NCBI RefSeq assembly: GCF_014529705.1
Contig: NZ_JAANIH010000001.1
Coordinates: 203,076 to 267,075 of the forward strand
Direction of reading: 5' to 3'
Length of the DNA stretch: 64,000 bases
Origin: Bradyrhizobium campsiandrae
Lineage (GTDB): Bacteria > Pseudomonadota > Alphaproteobacteria > Rhizobiales > Xanthobacteraceae
Numbering within the stretch: position 1 is the stretch's first letter; each line of letters starts with the position of its first letter. Both the position numbers and the translations under genes were made by a program. Shown in pieces: positions 1 through 7,263 of the stretch. The notes beneath the pieces are model-generated. The model was given only the letters and a program-made list of their open reading frames with translations, did not search any database and was not told the origin of the DNA.

Positions 1-41
1 CCGCCTCCGTCGGCGGCCTCTGGTCTTCTTTCGTCCGGCCT

Positions 42-245
42 TCACAAGCCTAATGCGAAACCCACGGCAACGCTGCCCATAATGAGTTCGCCTGCCACTT
101 GACCCAAGCTCATGCCGGGTCCGCCGTAGGGCACATATGCACCTGGCGCTTTCGGGTCTAGCTGGCCTCGGCCATCATTCATCATGCCGCCGCGAACGGC
201 ATCGAGATCCTCGACGGAAAGCAAATCCACATCCAGCTTGTTCAT
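42..245 (-). CDS. Double-glycine leader (bacteriocin-like) peptide, 67 aa
   Basis: Small open frame starting at an ATG preceded at good distance by AGGAGG; an in-frame codon further upstream has no such site. The first 20 residues end in LSVEDLDAVRGG, which resembles the double-glycine leaders of class II bacteriocins and other RiPP-type precursors that are cut and exported by C39-peptidase ABC transporters. The remainder is glycine-rich with a hydrophobic C-terminus (GELIMGSVAVGFALGL). No transporter or modification enzyme is visible to the right; they could lie left of the window. Leader recognition is by motif only. It could instead be an ordinary small secreted or membrane peptide. Confidence 0.6.
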   Translation of the reverse strand: MNKLDVDLLSVEDLDAVRGGMMNDGRGQLDPKAPGAYVPYGGPGMSLGQVAGELIMGSVAVGFALGL

Positions 246-392
246 GTTTATCCTCCTGGGGTAAGGGACCATTCCCTTGACACCTAGGAGTAAGCGGTGC
301 GGCTTTTCGGCGCGGTGATCCCTGTCACACAGGAACGCAGCCCAGGCGCCCGTGATGTCCGCTGAACAGACCGCCTCAGTTGGCGGCCTCTT

Positions 393-482
393 TCACGACA
401 ATCCCTTGCCGTCGTCCTCGTCGCGCTCGTCCCCAAAATCAAGCTGATACTGTTCTCCGAACCTCGGATCGTGCGTGTCCAT
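393..482 (-). CDS. Possible 29-aa acidic micro-protein
   Basis: A short ATG-initiated frame encodes a charged peptide beginning MDTHDPRFGEQYQLDF and ending in an Asp/Glu-rich stretch. Its composition looks non-random, and it lies in a run of tiny minus-strand frames (393-944). No convincing ribosome binding site precedes it and no family is recognised, so this is a tentative call. Confidence 0.25.
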   Translation of the reverse strand: MDTHDPRFGEQYQLDFGDERDEDDGKGLS

Positions 483-547
483 TTATCGATGAAGTCCAGT
501 CGGGCGGTCCGGGCCTGCCCCGGTGCCCTGAGTTGATTTTTGGTGGC

Positions 548-670
548 CTAGTTTGGGTTTTCGGGCGGACTGGCTTGATGGCGCCGGAGAAACCACGGCT
601 TCACAAAGGCGTAGCCAAAGAAGCACAAGACGGCCGCAGGCAGGATCAAGGGCAGCAACATCAGGGACAT
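548..670 (-). CDS. Small single-pass membrane protein, 40 aa
   Basis: The frame begins MSLMLLPLILPAAVLCFFGY, a hydrophobic N-terminal segment followed by a short basic, proline-containing tail (PWFLRRHQ). A GGAGTG sequence sits 4-5 nt before the ATG. The layout predicts a single membrane-anchored micro-protein with a cytoplasmic tail. It is co-directional with the next small membrane gene to the right. No family or function is recognised. Confidence 0.45.
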   Translation of the reverse strand: MSLMLLPLILPAAVLCFFGYAFVKPWFLRRHQASPPENPN

Positions 671-764
671 CGAACACTCCGCAATCGGAGCATCCGTAGG
701 TTGGTGCCCTTACGCTGTCCTTACGGAACGGTCATGTTGGAAACATTTTGAAACAAAGATCGCC

Positions 765-944
765 TCAATTGGCCTCGGCCGGGTGTTTGGCGGCTCCCAA
801 GATCAACAGCGCCAGAGGCGCCAGCGGGCCGACTGCGACGGCGATCCAGAGCCACCTTGCCGACGATCTGCTGCGTTCGCGCGCCATCGCGCCTGCGAGC
901 GGGATCGATCCAATCGAGGCGATGACGAAAAGCCAGTAGGCCAT
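765..944 (-). CDS. Small two-span membrane protein, 59 aa
   Basis: The chosen start (MAYWLFVIASIGSIPL) has GGAG five bases upstream; in-frame Met codons further upstream lack a site. Two hydrophobic segments (residues 3-18 and about 29-48) are separated by a basic loop (ARERSRSSAR), giving a hairpin membrane protein. No family assignment is possible from sequence alone. It belongs to the same run of tiny minus-strand genes as its left neighbours. Confidence 0.5.
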   Translation of the reverse strand: MAYWLFVIASIGSIPLAGAMARERSRSSARWLWIAVAVGPLAPLALLILGAAKHPAEAN

Positions 945-1156
945 GACCATCTCCAATGCCGCACGATATGGTAGCATGAAAGTCATGGACGGCCCTCGCC
1001 TCCGCAAAATGTGAGGCCGTCCTTGTCTCGCGAAGATGATGTGCATCAACGCTGCCAAGCCGTGCTGCCGTCATAATTTCGTAATCCTTCGGCACAGAAC
1101 TTTTCATTGGTCACAGACTTTCCTCGGGATGGGGCCAGGCGATGGGGAATCGGATC

Positions 1157-1324
1157 ATGACGGAACACACGCACAACGATGCCATCAGGCGCAATTCCCT
1201 GCGCGAGGCTGCGCTCGAGGAGATGGCGAAGTTCGAGCGCAGGGAAAGCGAGTTCCGCAGGAAGGATCGCGCCGAGCGCGCCGCCGATCTCCGCCTGCCC
1301 CTGGACGAGATCCAGGTGCATTAG
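1157..1324 (+). CDS. Hypothetical charged small protein, 55 aa
   Basis: The frame starting MTEHTHNDAIRRNSLREAA is preceded by GGGGA about 9 nt upstream. The protein is highly charged and probably one long helix (alternating Arg/Glu, for example KFERRESEFRRKDRAERAAD), ending in LPLDEIQVH. An ATG 15 nt upstream is an alternative start. No domain is recognised. Composition and ribosome-binding site support a real gene, but function is unknown. Confidence 0.45.
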   Translation: MTEHTHNDAIRRNSLREAALEEMAKFERRESEFRRKDRAERAADLRLPLDEIQVH

Positions 1325-1421
1325 GACGCAATCCGGCGGTTACCTACTGTGCATGGGGTTGTTTTGCGGATCTGGCGAGATCCGCCCCACCGGCTGCATC
1401 AAGTCCTCGCATCGGCTCCCG

Positions 1422-1511
1422 CTACATCAGCGCCAGCAGCACGATGCCGACGACCAAGACCACGAAGCCAGCCGCCGTCGCGGCGGCGAATGACCGCTCT
1501 ACCTTGTCCAT
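1422..1511 (-). CDS. Possible 29-aa membrane micro-protein
   Basis: The frame encodes MDKVERSFAAATAAGF followed by a strongly hydrophobic Val/Leu/Ile stretch to its end, the pattern of a single transmembrane helix after a charged amphipathic start. The ribosome-binding site (GGGGTGG) is only moderate. Tiny proteins of this kind are usually missed by gene callers, so it is listed with low confidence. Confidence 0.3.
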   Translation of the reverse strand: MDKVERSFAAATAAGFVVLVVGIVLLALM

Positions 1512-1743
1512 GATGCCACCCCGCTGTCGGCGCGCCACGTATCCCCCATGGCTTCGCCGTGCGCGCAAAGTGTCGCCAACGGATGTGTCCTAATTTGTGC
1601 GGGCGGATGTCTGAATTGGGACGCGAGCGCGCCTCTCAATGCCCTCGTAAGCCCCGCACAAGCTTGCGTAAGGCACCTGTCAGCCGAATGCTCTAGCGTC
1701 GCCTTGCCCGCTGGACCAACACCGGGCCTCCATACCCAGTCGA

Positions 1744-1770
1744 CCCCGCTCGTCCCGAGCGGGGTCTTCT
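1744..1770 (+). terminator. Intrinsic terminator of an unidentified transcript
   Basis: A perfect 9-bp stem CCCCGCTCG / CGAGCGGGG with a 3-nt loop is followed by the T-rich tail TCTTCTGTTTT. It reads on the plus strand and has no protein gene directly upstream, which suggests a small RNA. Confidence 0.7.
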
Positions 1771-1925
1771 GTTTTGTCGGCCGAGCGACGAAGCTGCCGA
1801 ACCCTTGCGGGATTCCGTCCGCGATCAGATCCGCCTCGCTCTGTCAGGCTGCCGTAAGCTGAGCGGGCTACGGTCGTCCCGCTATGGTGTTGCAGCCCAG
1901 CACCTCAGCCTCCAATAACCTTCTG

Positions 1926-1957
1926 CCCCGCCCGGCTCTCTCCTGGCGGGGTTTTTT
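1926..1957 (+). terminator. Intrinsic terminator of an unidentified transcript
   Basis: Stem CCCCGCC / GGCGGGG with a 12-nt loop is followed immediately by six T residues, a textbook rho-independent terminator. It lies about 180 bp after the previous one, again with no upstream protein gene. Confidence 0.8.
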
Positions 1958-2229
1958 CTGACGCGAAGACACGAGACCCGCGCGCATTCGATGTCGCCTG
2001 GTTTCCCCCGTGGTTCTCCGGGCAAGAACAGAGTTCCTGACCTAATCACGACCCGCAGCATCCATCGCCCGCCAGTCTTTCGGAATCCGATTTCGCTTGT
2101 TTCGAACTGCGCGCGCTTGCCGAATTCCGATGACTTGTCCTCGACTTAATCCCAATTTTTGCTTGTGAAAGGAATATTACCTCGCCCAACATGTTACCCG
2201 ACATGACAAGGTGAATCGTGGAGGTGACC

Positions 2230-2430
2230 ATGAATCACAGGGGTGTTGAGTTCACGGTTGCAAAGACGGCGGTTCCGGGTGTCTGGCAATGGCAGTTCCG
2301 GATCGGCGACGAAATCAGGACAGGCAAGACCGAGACGAAGATCGACCTCCTGGCCATCCGTCGGGTGCAGCTGCGCATCGATCGAGAGCTCAAGGCCATG
2401 GGCCGCAAGAGGGCTGAGGCGTCAGGTTGA
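2230..2430 (+). CDS. Conserved-looking hypothetical protein, 66 aa
   Basis: The start MNHRGVEFTVAKT is set by GGAGG five bases upstream; the ATG 12 nt earlier overlaps that site and is less likely. The N-terminal half reads like a small beta-rich module (GVWQWQFRIGDEIRTGKTET) and the C-terminal half is a basic amphipathic helix (RRVQLRIDRELKAMGRKR). No named domain is recognised. It is monocistronic, with the converging gene at 2449 close behind. Confidence 0.65.
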   Translation: MNHRGVEFTVAKTAVPGVWQWQFRIGDEIRTGKTETKIDLLAIRRVQLRIDRELKAMGRKRAEASG

Positions 2431-2448
2431 AAGGCCGGAGCGGGACGG

Positions 2449-2703
2449 CTAGTCGGCGCTGGGCAGCCGCCGCATGGTGAATTCGATGTCGCCGCCGGGC
2501 AATTCGCGCCAGGTTTCGACCTCGCTCATATAGCCGGCCTTGGGATAGCGCGCGAAGAAGGCCTGCGCTCTTGCCCGCGCTGCCGCGCGCGGCAGGGTGA
2601 AGCTCTCGCGCAAATAACCGTCGCCGGCCGTGCCGGATGGCCTGGCGGCTCGCTTGCGCCGGCGCGCCATCCGCTCGGCGAGGTCCTGCGGCCGATCCGC
2701 CAT
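2449..2703 (-). CDS. Hypothetical basic protein, 84 aa
   Basis: The ATG is preceded by GAGGAGG at optimal distance, which rejects longer in-frame starts. The N-terminus is strongly basic (RMARRRKRAARPSG), followed by a more ordinary segment (FTLPRAAARARAQAFFARYP) and a short C-terminal beta-like part (GDIEFTMRRL). The good ribosome-binding site supports a real gene. Function is unknown. Confidence 0.55.
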   Translation of the reverse strand: MADRPQDLAERMARRRKRAARPSGTAGDGYLRESFTLPRAAARARAQAFFARYPKAGYMSEVETWRELPGGDIEFTMRRLPSAD

Positions 2704-2801
2704 ATCCTGCCTCCTCAACGCAACACTGCGAGAGAATGTAGGATCCGGTCCTCGCGAAGGCGAGTCCTGACGGAGGCGTCCCCCGCCTCCGGGGACCCCG
2801 C

Positions 2802-3101
2802 TCAATTTGCCGCCGTGCCGCCGGACTTGGGCTTCTTGGGCGTGCTGGTGGCGGCTGACGCCTTCGGCGCTGGCTGCTTCGGCGGGTCGGCGCGCATTCC
2901 GCCCCATGGATCATTGGAGGCCTTGGCGTCCGGGATCTTCTTCAACGTCTCCTTGTAGGCCTTGTCACGCTCAGCATCGGCGGCCTTCTCGTCGTCCGTC
3001 TTGGAGGGGGTATCCGCCAGCAGATTGATATGGGGCGCGTCCTGCGCGAAAGCCGGTCCGGCCAGCACCGCCAGCACCGCCGCCATACGGAAAAGCTTCA
3101 T
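2802..3101 (-). CDS. Secreted DPWGG-motif protein, 99 aa
   Basis: The N-terminus is a clear Sec signal peptide (MKLFRMAAVLAVLAGPAFAQ, cleavage after AFA). The mature part has a charged helix (EKAADAERDKAYKETLKKIP), then NDPWGG and a Lys/Pro/Ala-rich tail. GGAG lies 6 nt before the ATG; a GTG codon directly before it is the less likely start. A shorter paralogue with the same K-AYK-x-L-x-x-IP...DPWGG arrangement lies at 5110-5343. Predicted to be periplasmic; function unknown. Confidence 0.7.
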   Translation of the reverse strand: MKLFRMAAVLAVLAGPAFAQDAPHINLLADTPSKTDDEKAADAERDKAYKETLKKIPDAKASNDPWGGMRADPPKQPAPKASAATSTPKKPKSGGTAAN

Positions 3102-3181
3102 CACTCACTCCTTGATCATCGATAGAGGGGCGGATTCCGCGCCCGGTCCTTCTTCACGGCTCCGAGCGCCGCTTCAATCCA

Positions 3182-3313
3182 CTAGAGCCGATCCGATCTG
3201 CACGATTTCGGCCCGTGAAGCCAGTCATCCCAGATCGGACCGCACTTGGTGCAGCCGTTCAGCGCCAGAGCGAACGCAGTCAGGCAAAATACCAGGATAC
3301 ACCGACGCAACAT
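3182..3313 (-). CDS. Small lipoprotein, 43 aa
   Basis: The frame MLRRCILVFCLTAFALALNG is followed by C-T-K-C-G-P. This is a short hydrophobic signal ending in a lipobox-like L-N-G-C, so Cys21 should be lipidated. The remaining 22 residues contain GPIWDDWLHGPKSC, with two further cysteines that could pair. Very small lipoproteins of this layout are familiar in Bradyrhizobium. Function unknown; the surface or periplasmic location is inferred. Confidence 0.6.
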   Translation of the reverse strand: MLRRCILVFCLTAFALALNGCTKCGPIWDDWLHGPKSCRSDRL

Positions 3314-3440
3314 CGTCCACCACGCTTCCAAGCGTGGCATCATATCGGGCGAAGTCGGGCATTTTCAAGCCGACGACCCCGGTGACTTCGCCGCAGCCAG
3401 GCGGGCAGCATGAGCGAAACATCCGGCAACACAGGAGGGA

Positions 3441-3914
3441 ATGACAGCAATGCCATCGCAGCCAGACGATGAGTTCGGCATCACCGAGGCCCGACGGATC
3501 CTCGGCGAGGTCTTTGCACCCTGGATCCAGGATCTCAACCTCTCCGTCGAGCGCATCGAGCACATCCCGCCTCCCGAAGCACCGGACTGGCAGCCGGGCG
3601 CGCTGCTGCGCATGCCGTTCTCGGAGCGGCTATGCCGCAACGGCGGCGTGGTCTGCGGCCAGGCGCTGATGGCGCTGGCCGACACCGCGATGGTGATCGC
3701 GAATCTCGCCGCCAACCGCGGCTACCGTCCGATGACGACGGTGGACCAGACCACGCATTTCATGCGCGCAGTCTCATCGTCCGACGTGCTGGCGGACGCG
3801 CGCGTGGTACGGCTCGGACGCACCATGAGCTTCGGCCGCGTCACCCTGCTCTCCGCCTCCGACAACAAGCAGGTGGCGATGGTGTCGGGCGCGTTTGCGA
3901 TGCTGCCGGGCTGA
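3441..3914 (+). CDS. PaaI-type hotdog thioesterase, 157 aa
   Basis: Length and motifs fit the PaaI/YbgC hotdog acyl-CoA thioesterases. The segment GGVVCGQALMALADTAMV matches the hot-dog helix signature (GGxxxxxxDxA), followed by the beta strands of TTVDQTTHFMRAV and ARVVRLGRTMSFGRV. Such enzymes hydrolyse acyl-CoA thioesters in the cytoplasm; the substrate cannot be told. AGGAGGGA directly precedes the ATG, and a second in-frame ATG 9 nt later (3450) has the same site at a longer spacing, so the true start may be either. No operon partner is obvious. Confidence 0.85.
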   Translation: MTAMPSQPDDEFGITEARRILGEVFAPWIQDLNLSVERIEHIPPPEAPDWQPGALLRMPFSERLCRNGGVVCGQALMALADTAMVIANLAANRGYRPMTTVDQTTHFMRAVSSSDVLADARVVRLGRTMSFGRVTLLSASDNKQVAMVSGAFAMLPG

Positions 3915-4022
3915 GCATCGTCCGAGGGAGGAGAGCCGCGTGGGCATAAAGCTCACCTGGGCTCTCCGCCACGATTGCGTCGATGCGAAGCGCGCTTTGA
4001 TCGCGCTTCGCTCGGCACCTCC

Positions 4023-4054
4023 AAGAATTACTCAAGAATTACTCAAGAATTACT
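4023..4054. repeat. 12-bp tandem repeat at the 3' end of the HdeA-like gene
   Basis: The unit AAGAATTACTCA is repeated about 2.6 times and runs into the stop codon of the minus-strand gene at 4050-4343. The first two units are identical, suggesting recent slippage. Confidence 0.8.
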
Positions 4055-4343
4055 TGCCGAGAATTTCGTCAGCCGCGGTGACGACGCTGACGGTCGGATT
4101 CTTTCCGCAATAGGAGCCGAACTTCTTGGCATTCTCGATGAACACCTCGGTGTCGATGATCGCGTTGTCCTCGTCGCCCTTGTACCAGCCGTCCATCCAG
4201 GTCAGCACGACCGCGATGTTGTCCTCCCCGCTCTCGAGGAACTGCCTGCATGTCATGGTCGAGAGGTCCCACTTGACGGCATGGGCGGGCATCGACATCA
4301 GCGACAGCGCCGCGACGAACAGAAGCGAGAGTGTGGTCTTCAT
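4050..4343 (-). CDS. HdeA/HdeB-family periplasmic acid-stress protein, 97 aa
   Basis: Starts at MKTTLSLLFVAALSLMSMP, a signal peptide ending AHA, with GGAG six bases upstream. The mature part, VKWDLSTMTCRQFLES...GSYCGKNP, has the two conserved cysteines (TCRQF and SYCG) that form the HdeA/HdeB disulfide and the typical WxxGY-like segment WMDGWYKGD. These small chaperones protect periplasmic proteins at low pH. The length matches the family. A 12-bp tandem repeat overlaps the stop codon. Confidence 0.8.
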   Translation of the reverse strand: MKTTLSLLFVAALSLMSMPAHAVKWDLSTMTCRQFLESGEDNIAVVLTWMDGWYKGDEDNAIIDTEVFIENAKKFGSYCGKNPTVSVVTAADEILGK

Positions 4344-4529
4344 CGGAATCTCCATCGGCGCATAACGCCATAAAGCAAAAGGCTTGCGGGATAAACTCGG
4401 CGGAACGTGACCAGCCGCATCAACGTCGTAAACGAAGTCTGAAGCGCTGTGCAAGTAGCGACAGTATTGAGTTTAGTTCAACGTAATTTCTATGCACTAC
4501 TTCACAATCATCATTGTGGATCAACGCAG

Positions 4530-4772
4530 ATGACCGAGAAGCGTGCAGCGCAACGTCACCGGGTCTTCAAGGGTGGTACGATCACCTATGAAAATAGGGG
4601 CATTTCGTGCACGGTGCGAAACATGTCGGAAGGCGGCGCGGCAATCGACCTCGATGCTCCCGTCACACTGCCGCAATCATTCACGCTCTCGATCGCGCGT
4701 GACAATTTCGTGCGCAATTGCCGCGCCGTCTGGCGCAGCGAGCGGCGCATCGGCATCGCTTTCGTGCAATAA
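4530..4772 (+). CDS. PilZ-domain protein, 80 aa
   Basis: Single-domain PilZ protein. The N-terminal RAAQRHRV and the later NMSEGGAAI match the two c-di-GMP contact motifs of PilZ (RxxxR and D/NxSxxG). Length and the terminal RIGIAFVQ strand agree with stand-alone PilZ proteins that act as c-di-GMP adaptors in motility or envelope control. The ribosome-binding site is weak. It starts divergently from the HdeA-like gene. The target is unknown. Confidence 0.85.
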   Translation: MTEKRAAQRHRVFKGGTITYENRGISCTVRNMSEGGAAIDLDAPVTLPQSFTLSIARDNFVRNCRAVWRSERRIGIAFVQ

Positions 4773-5109
4773 GACATGCGATGTGAACGACGGTTCGCAT
4801 CACATCCACAACACGACTATGATTGCGTGATACGGCGAACGCATCGCCGGCATTCGACGTGACGCGACGATCGTGAGTGCGATCCAGCGAGAGCCTCCGT
4901 TGAAGGAGGCGGGGAAGGTCAGGCTGTCCCCGACGAACGATGTCGTTGGCCGACTTGATCGGACCTGATGCCGCGCAAGGAGCAAGACCGCAAACCGGGG
5001 AGATCACCGCTCCCTGGCCTGCCAAGTGAAGCTCGGCTGCACCACGAGCAGCACAATGCCGACCGGATATCTCGGTCGGCCATCTCCGCCTCGCTCTATT
5101 CACTTTGCT
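4773..5109. other. 337-bp gene-free interval
   Basis: No frame on either strand has a credible ribosome-binding site together with protein-like composition. The only structure noticed is a dyad CCGACCG / CGGTCGG at 5059-5079, which lacks a T-run and is at best a weak terminator between the converging genes. Confidence 0.4.
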
Positions 5110-5343
5110 CTATTTCGACTTCTTCGCCGGCTCGCTCGGACGCGCTCCACCCCAAGGGTCGTACTTCTCCTTGGGCTCCGGAATGCGCTCGAGCGCAGCC
5201 TTGTAGGCCTTCTCATCAACCTTGGGCGTGTTGTCAGCCTTGGCGCCGCGCTCGTTGGGCTGTCGCCGGCCACCTCCCATTTGCGCCTGCGCCGAACCAA
5301 CCGTCAGCGCGAGCACCGCGGCCGCTATGACCAAAACCCTCAT
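5110..5343 (-). CDS. Secreted DPWGG-motif protein, 77 aa (paralogue)
   Basis: Signal peptide MRVLVIAAAVLALTVGSAQA, then a Gly/Arg-rich linker, a charged helix (DEKAYKAALERIPEPKEKY) and DPWGGARPSEPAKK. The helix plus DPWGG tail reproduces the arrangement in the protein at 2802-3101, so the two are paralogues. AAGGAG lies about 9 nt before the ATG. Predicted periplasmic; role unknown. Confidence 0.7.
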   Translation of the reverse strand: MRVLVIAAAVLALTVGSAQAQMGGGRRQPNERGAKADNTPKVDEKAYKAALERIPEPKEKYDPWGGARPSEPAKKSK

Positions 5344-5495
5344 TGGCGCAATCTCCTTCGTCTGGCGCACAGACTAGCCTGCAATCCCGTCATAGCCAAT
5401 GCGACGGCTCCCACGCCTTCAGCAAATGTTGATCGAGCAGGACTTCGTCCCGCCGAATTCGCCCCTATCTGTTGGCCCGCAGGGGACCTTCACGA

Positions 5496-5900
5496 ATGTT
5501 GCGGATTGTTGCTCGTGTGGCGATGCTCGCCGGCACGCTCGCGCTCGGCGCGTGCGGCTTTGCCGACAGCCGGGCGCCGGTGCCCGAGTTCATGCGTCTC
5601 AAGGAAGCCGAGCAGCAGCCGCCCGAACCGCCGCCTGACGTCAAGCGCGTCGTCCGCGAACAGATCGATGTGGTCTTTCTCAGCACATCCTATCCGCGCG
5701 AGGTGCAAGTCGCCGTGCCCCATCACGAGGTCCGCGGACCCGGCTGGACCGCCTGCGTCCGCGCGCAGCTCACCTCGGCCACCGGTTCGGCGCTGGGCGT
5801 CCAGACCTACATTGTGACGATCAAAGGCGGCAAGATCGTCGATCGGCGACGCGCGGAAGCCGACGACATCTGCGGCTCGGAAGCTTACGAGCCGATCTAA
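5496..5900 (+). CDS. Putative lipoprotein, 134 aa
   Basis: The N-terminus MLRIVARVAMLAGTLALGAC carries a lipobox (LGAC), so it is probably an outer-membrane or periplasmic lipoprotein. After a Pro/Glu-rich linker (EQQPPEPPPDV) follows a mixed alpha/beta region with GPGWTACVRAQL and a C-terminal ADDICGSEAYEPI. The paired cysteines may form a disulfide. The ATG was chosen over an upstream TTG. No named family is recognised. Confidence 0.7.
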   Translation: MLRIVARVAMLAGTLALGACGFADSRAPVPEFMRLKEAEQQPPEPPPDVKRVVREQIDVVFLSTSYPREVQVAVPHHEVRGPGWTACVRAQLTSATGSALGVQTYIVTIKGGKIVDRRRAEADDICGSEAYEPI

Positions 5901-6013
5901 AGATGGATCTCAGTACGCGACGTTCCGGTTCCGGGAAAAACCTGTAATTCACCCGGAACGATCGTCGCCTCCCATTCTTGTTACCGCCGAGGGCAGTTTC
6001 GGAGGAGGACAGG

Positions 6014-6343
6014 ATGAGGACGTTCACGATTGCACTGCTGGCCGGTGTCGGGGCTCTCGCCGCGGCGAGCGGCGCGAGAGCCGCGGACCTGTACACGACC
6101 AGCGAATACAGCAGCCCCGATCTCATGCAGGAGGTCCGGCTGGTCTGCGATGACGCCGGCAATTGCTATCGCACCCATGGCGGTGCCCGCGTGATCGTGG
6201 GCGACTCCTACGCCCGCATGCCGCGTGAGCGCTACTACGAGCGCCGCACCTATCGCGACTGGGATGACGGCCCGCGCGCGGGCGTCGGCATCCGCGCGCC
6301 CGGTGTCAGCGTGGGCGTCGGAGTGGGCGACGACCGCTGGTAA
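6014..6343 (+). CDS. Small secreted protein with Gly/Val-rich tail, 109 aa
   Basis: Starts after GGAGGAGG with signal peptide MRTFTIALLAGVGALAAASG ending ARA. The mature part has one Cys pair (VCDDAGNCYR), an Arg/Tyr-rich segment (RERYYERRTYRDWDD) and a C-terminal GVGIRAPGVSVGVGVGDDRW. This layout is common among small exported proteins of Bradyrhizobium, but no function is established. It is monocistronic and convergent with the AhpD-like gene at 6414. Confidence 0.65.
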   Translation: MRTFTIALLAGVGALAAASGARAADLYTTSEYSSPDLMQEVRLVCDDAGNCYRTHGGARVIVGDSYARMPRERYYERRTYRDWDDGPRAGVGIRAPGVSVGVGVGDDRW

Positions 6344-6413
6344 GCGGCGGGATATGATTGACGGGACCGGACGAGAGACTCGTCCGGTCCCGTTCGTTTG
6401 ACGGCAGATCGGA

Positions 6414-6770
6414 TCAGGCCGCGACCACCTGCTGACGGAATTGCTCGTACGCCGCGATCGCATCGGCAGCGTACATGAGCGAGGGGCCGCCGCCCATGTA
6501 GACGGCCATACCAAGTGCTTCCTCCACCTCTTCGCGCGTTGCAGCGAGCTTGACCAGCGCTTCGATGTGAAAACCGATGCAGCCGTCGCAATGCGCGGCA
6601 ACACCGAGCGCGAGCGCAATCAGCTCCTTGGTCTTCTTGTCGAGCGCGCCGTCGCGCGTGGCTGCTTGGGCCAGCGCAGCAAATCCCTTCATCGTGTCGG
6701 GAATGTCGCTGCGCAGCTTCTTCAGGTTGGCGGAAATATTCCGGGTGATCTCTGGAAAATTCTTGTCCAT
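6414..6770 (-). CDS. Carboxymuconolactone decarboxylase / AhpD-like protein, 118 aa
   Basis: The central HCDGCIGFH segment carries the CxxCxxxH motif of AhpD-like members of the carboxymuconolactone decarboxylase family, where the cysteine pair does thiol redox chemistry. The EEVEEALGMAVYMGGGPSL segment is also typical. It follows the YeeE/YedE pair by about 20 nt on the same strand, so it is probably the last gene of that operon. The context suggests handling of a sulfur or peroxide species rather than aromatic degradation; that is inference. Confidence 0.85.
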   Translation of the reverse strand: MDKNFPEITRNISANLKKLRSDIPDTMKGFAALAQAATRDGALDKKTKELIALALGVAAHCDGCIGFHIEALVKLAATREEVEEALGMAVYMGGGPSLMYAADAIAAYEQFRQQVVAA

Positions 6771-6791
6771 ACAACCTACTCTCTGTTGGCT

Positions 6792-7259
6792 TCAGGTTTC
6801 GACCGGATCGGCTGGTGCGACGTAACGCGTCACCGAGGGCAAATGAGCGATGAAGCGGGCGAGCAACATGCCGACGCACATCGCAGCAACGAAAATGAGC
6901 GCAGACACCGAGCCAAAACCGAGCGCAGTCAGCGCCGGTCCCGGGCAGAAACCTGCCATTCCCCAACCGATGCCGAAGATGGTGGGCCCCACTATTATTC
7001 GAGGATCGATATCCGTGCGCGTCGGAATGTAGAAGCGCCTGGCGAAGAACGGCCGCGCGAGCTTCAGGACGCGGTTGAATCCGAGGAAGGTCACGGCAAC
7101 CGCCCCGGCCATCACAAAGGCCAGGCTCGGGTCCCACGTCCCCGCCGGAATGCCGCCGACATCCAGGAAGTTCAACACCTTTGCCGGATTCGACATGCCG
7201 GAGACGATGAGACCGAGGCCGAAGACCAGGCCGATTGCGAATTGAATGAGAACGGCCAT
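6792..7259 (-). CDS. pmpB: YeeE/YedE-family membrane protein, half B, 155 aa
   Basis: Polytopic protein with the repeated YeeE/YedE signature: an N-terminal GLVFGLGLIVSGMSNPAKVL and a second GIGWGMAGFCPGPAL, where the Cys in the GxxCPGP loop is the conserved thiol used for thiosulfate or sulfur transfer. Length fits the single-repeat subunits that pair with a sister protein, here encoded four bases upstream. Homologous pairs (pmpA-pmpB) are repressed by BigR in plant-associated bacteria. The exact substrate (thiosulfate, sulfide or persulfide) is not shown by sequence. Confidence 0.85.
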   Translation of the reverse strand: MAVLIQFAIGLVFGLGLIVSGMSNPAKVLNFLDVGGIPAGTWDPSLAFVMAGAVAVTFLGFNRVLKLARPFFARRFYIPTRTDIDPRIIVGPTIFGIGWGMAGFCPGPALTALGFGSVSALIFVAAMCVGMLLARFIAHLPSVTRYVAPADPVET

Positions 7260-7263
7260 CGCG

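Larger units (their letters stand above)
1512..2229. other. 718-bp gene-free interval with two terminators
   Basis: No protein-coding frame here looks convincing. The interval holds two strong plus-strand intrinsic terminators (1744-1770 and 1926-1957), neither directly behind a protein gene. The simplest reading is that one or two plus-strand small RNAs of roughly 100-200 nt end here. The right part (2080-2215) is AT-richer and supplies the upstream region of the gene at 2230. Confidence 0.5.

Noticed and set aside
371..398. CCGCC-TCAGTT-GGCGG hairpin followed by CCTCTTT, similar to bases 1-20
   Set aside because: Only a 5-bp stem and a weak T tract; not enough to call a terminator or repeat.
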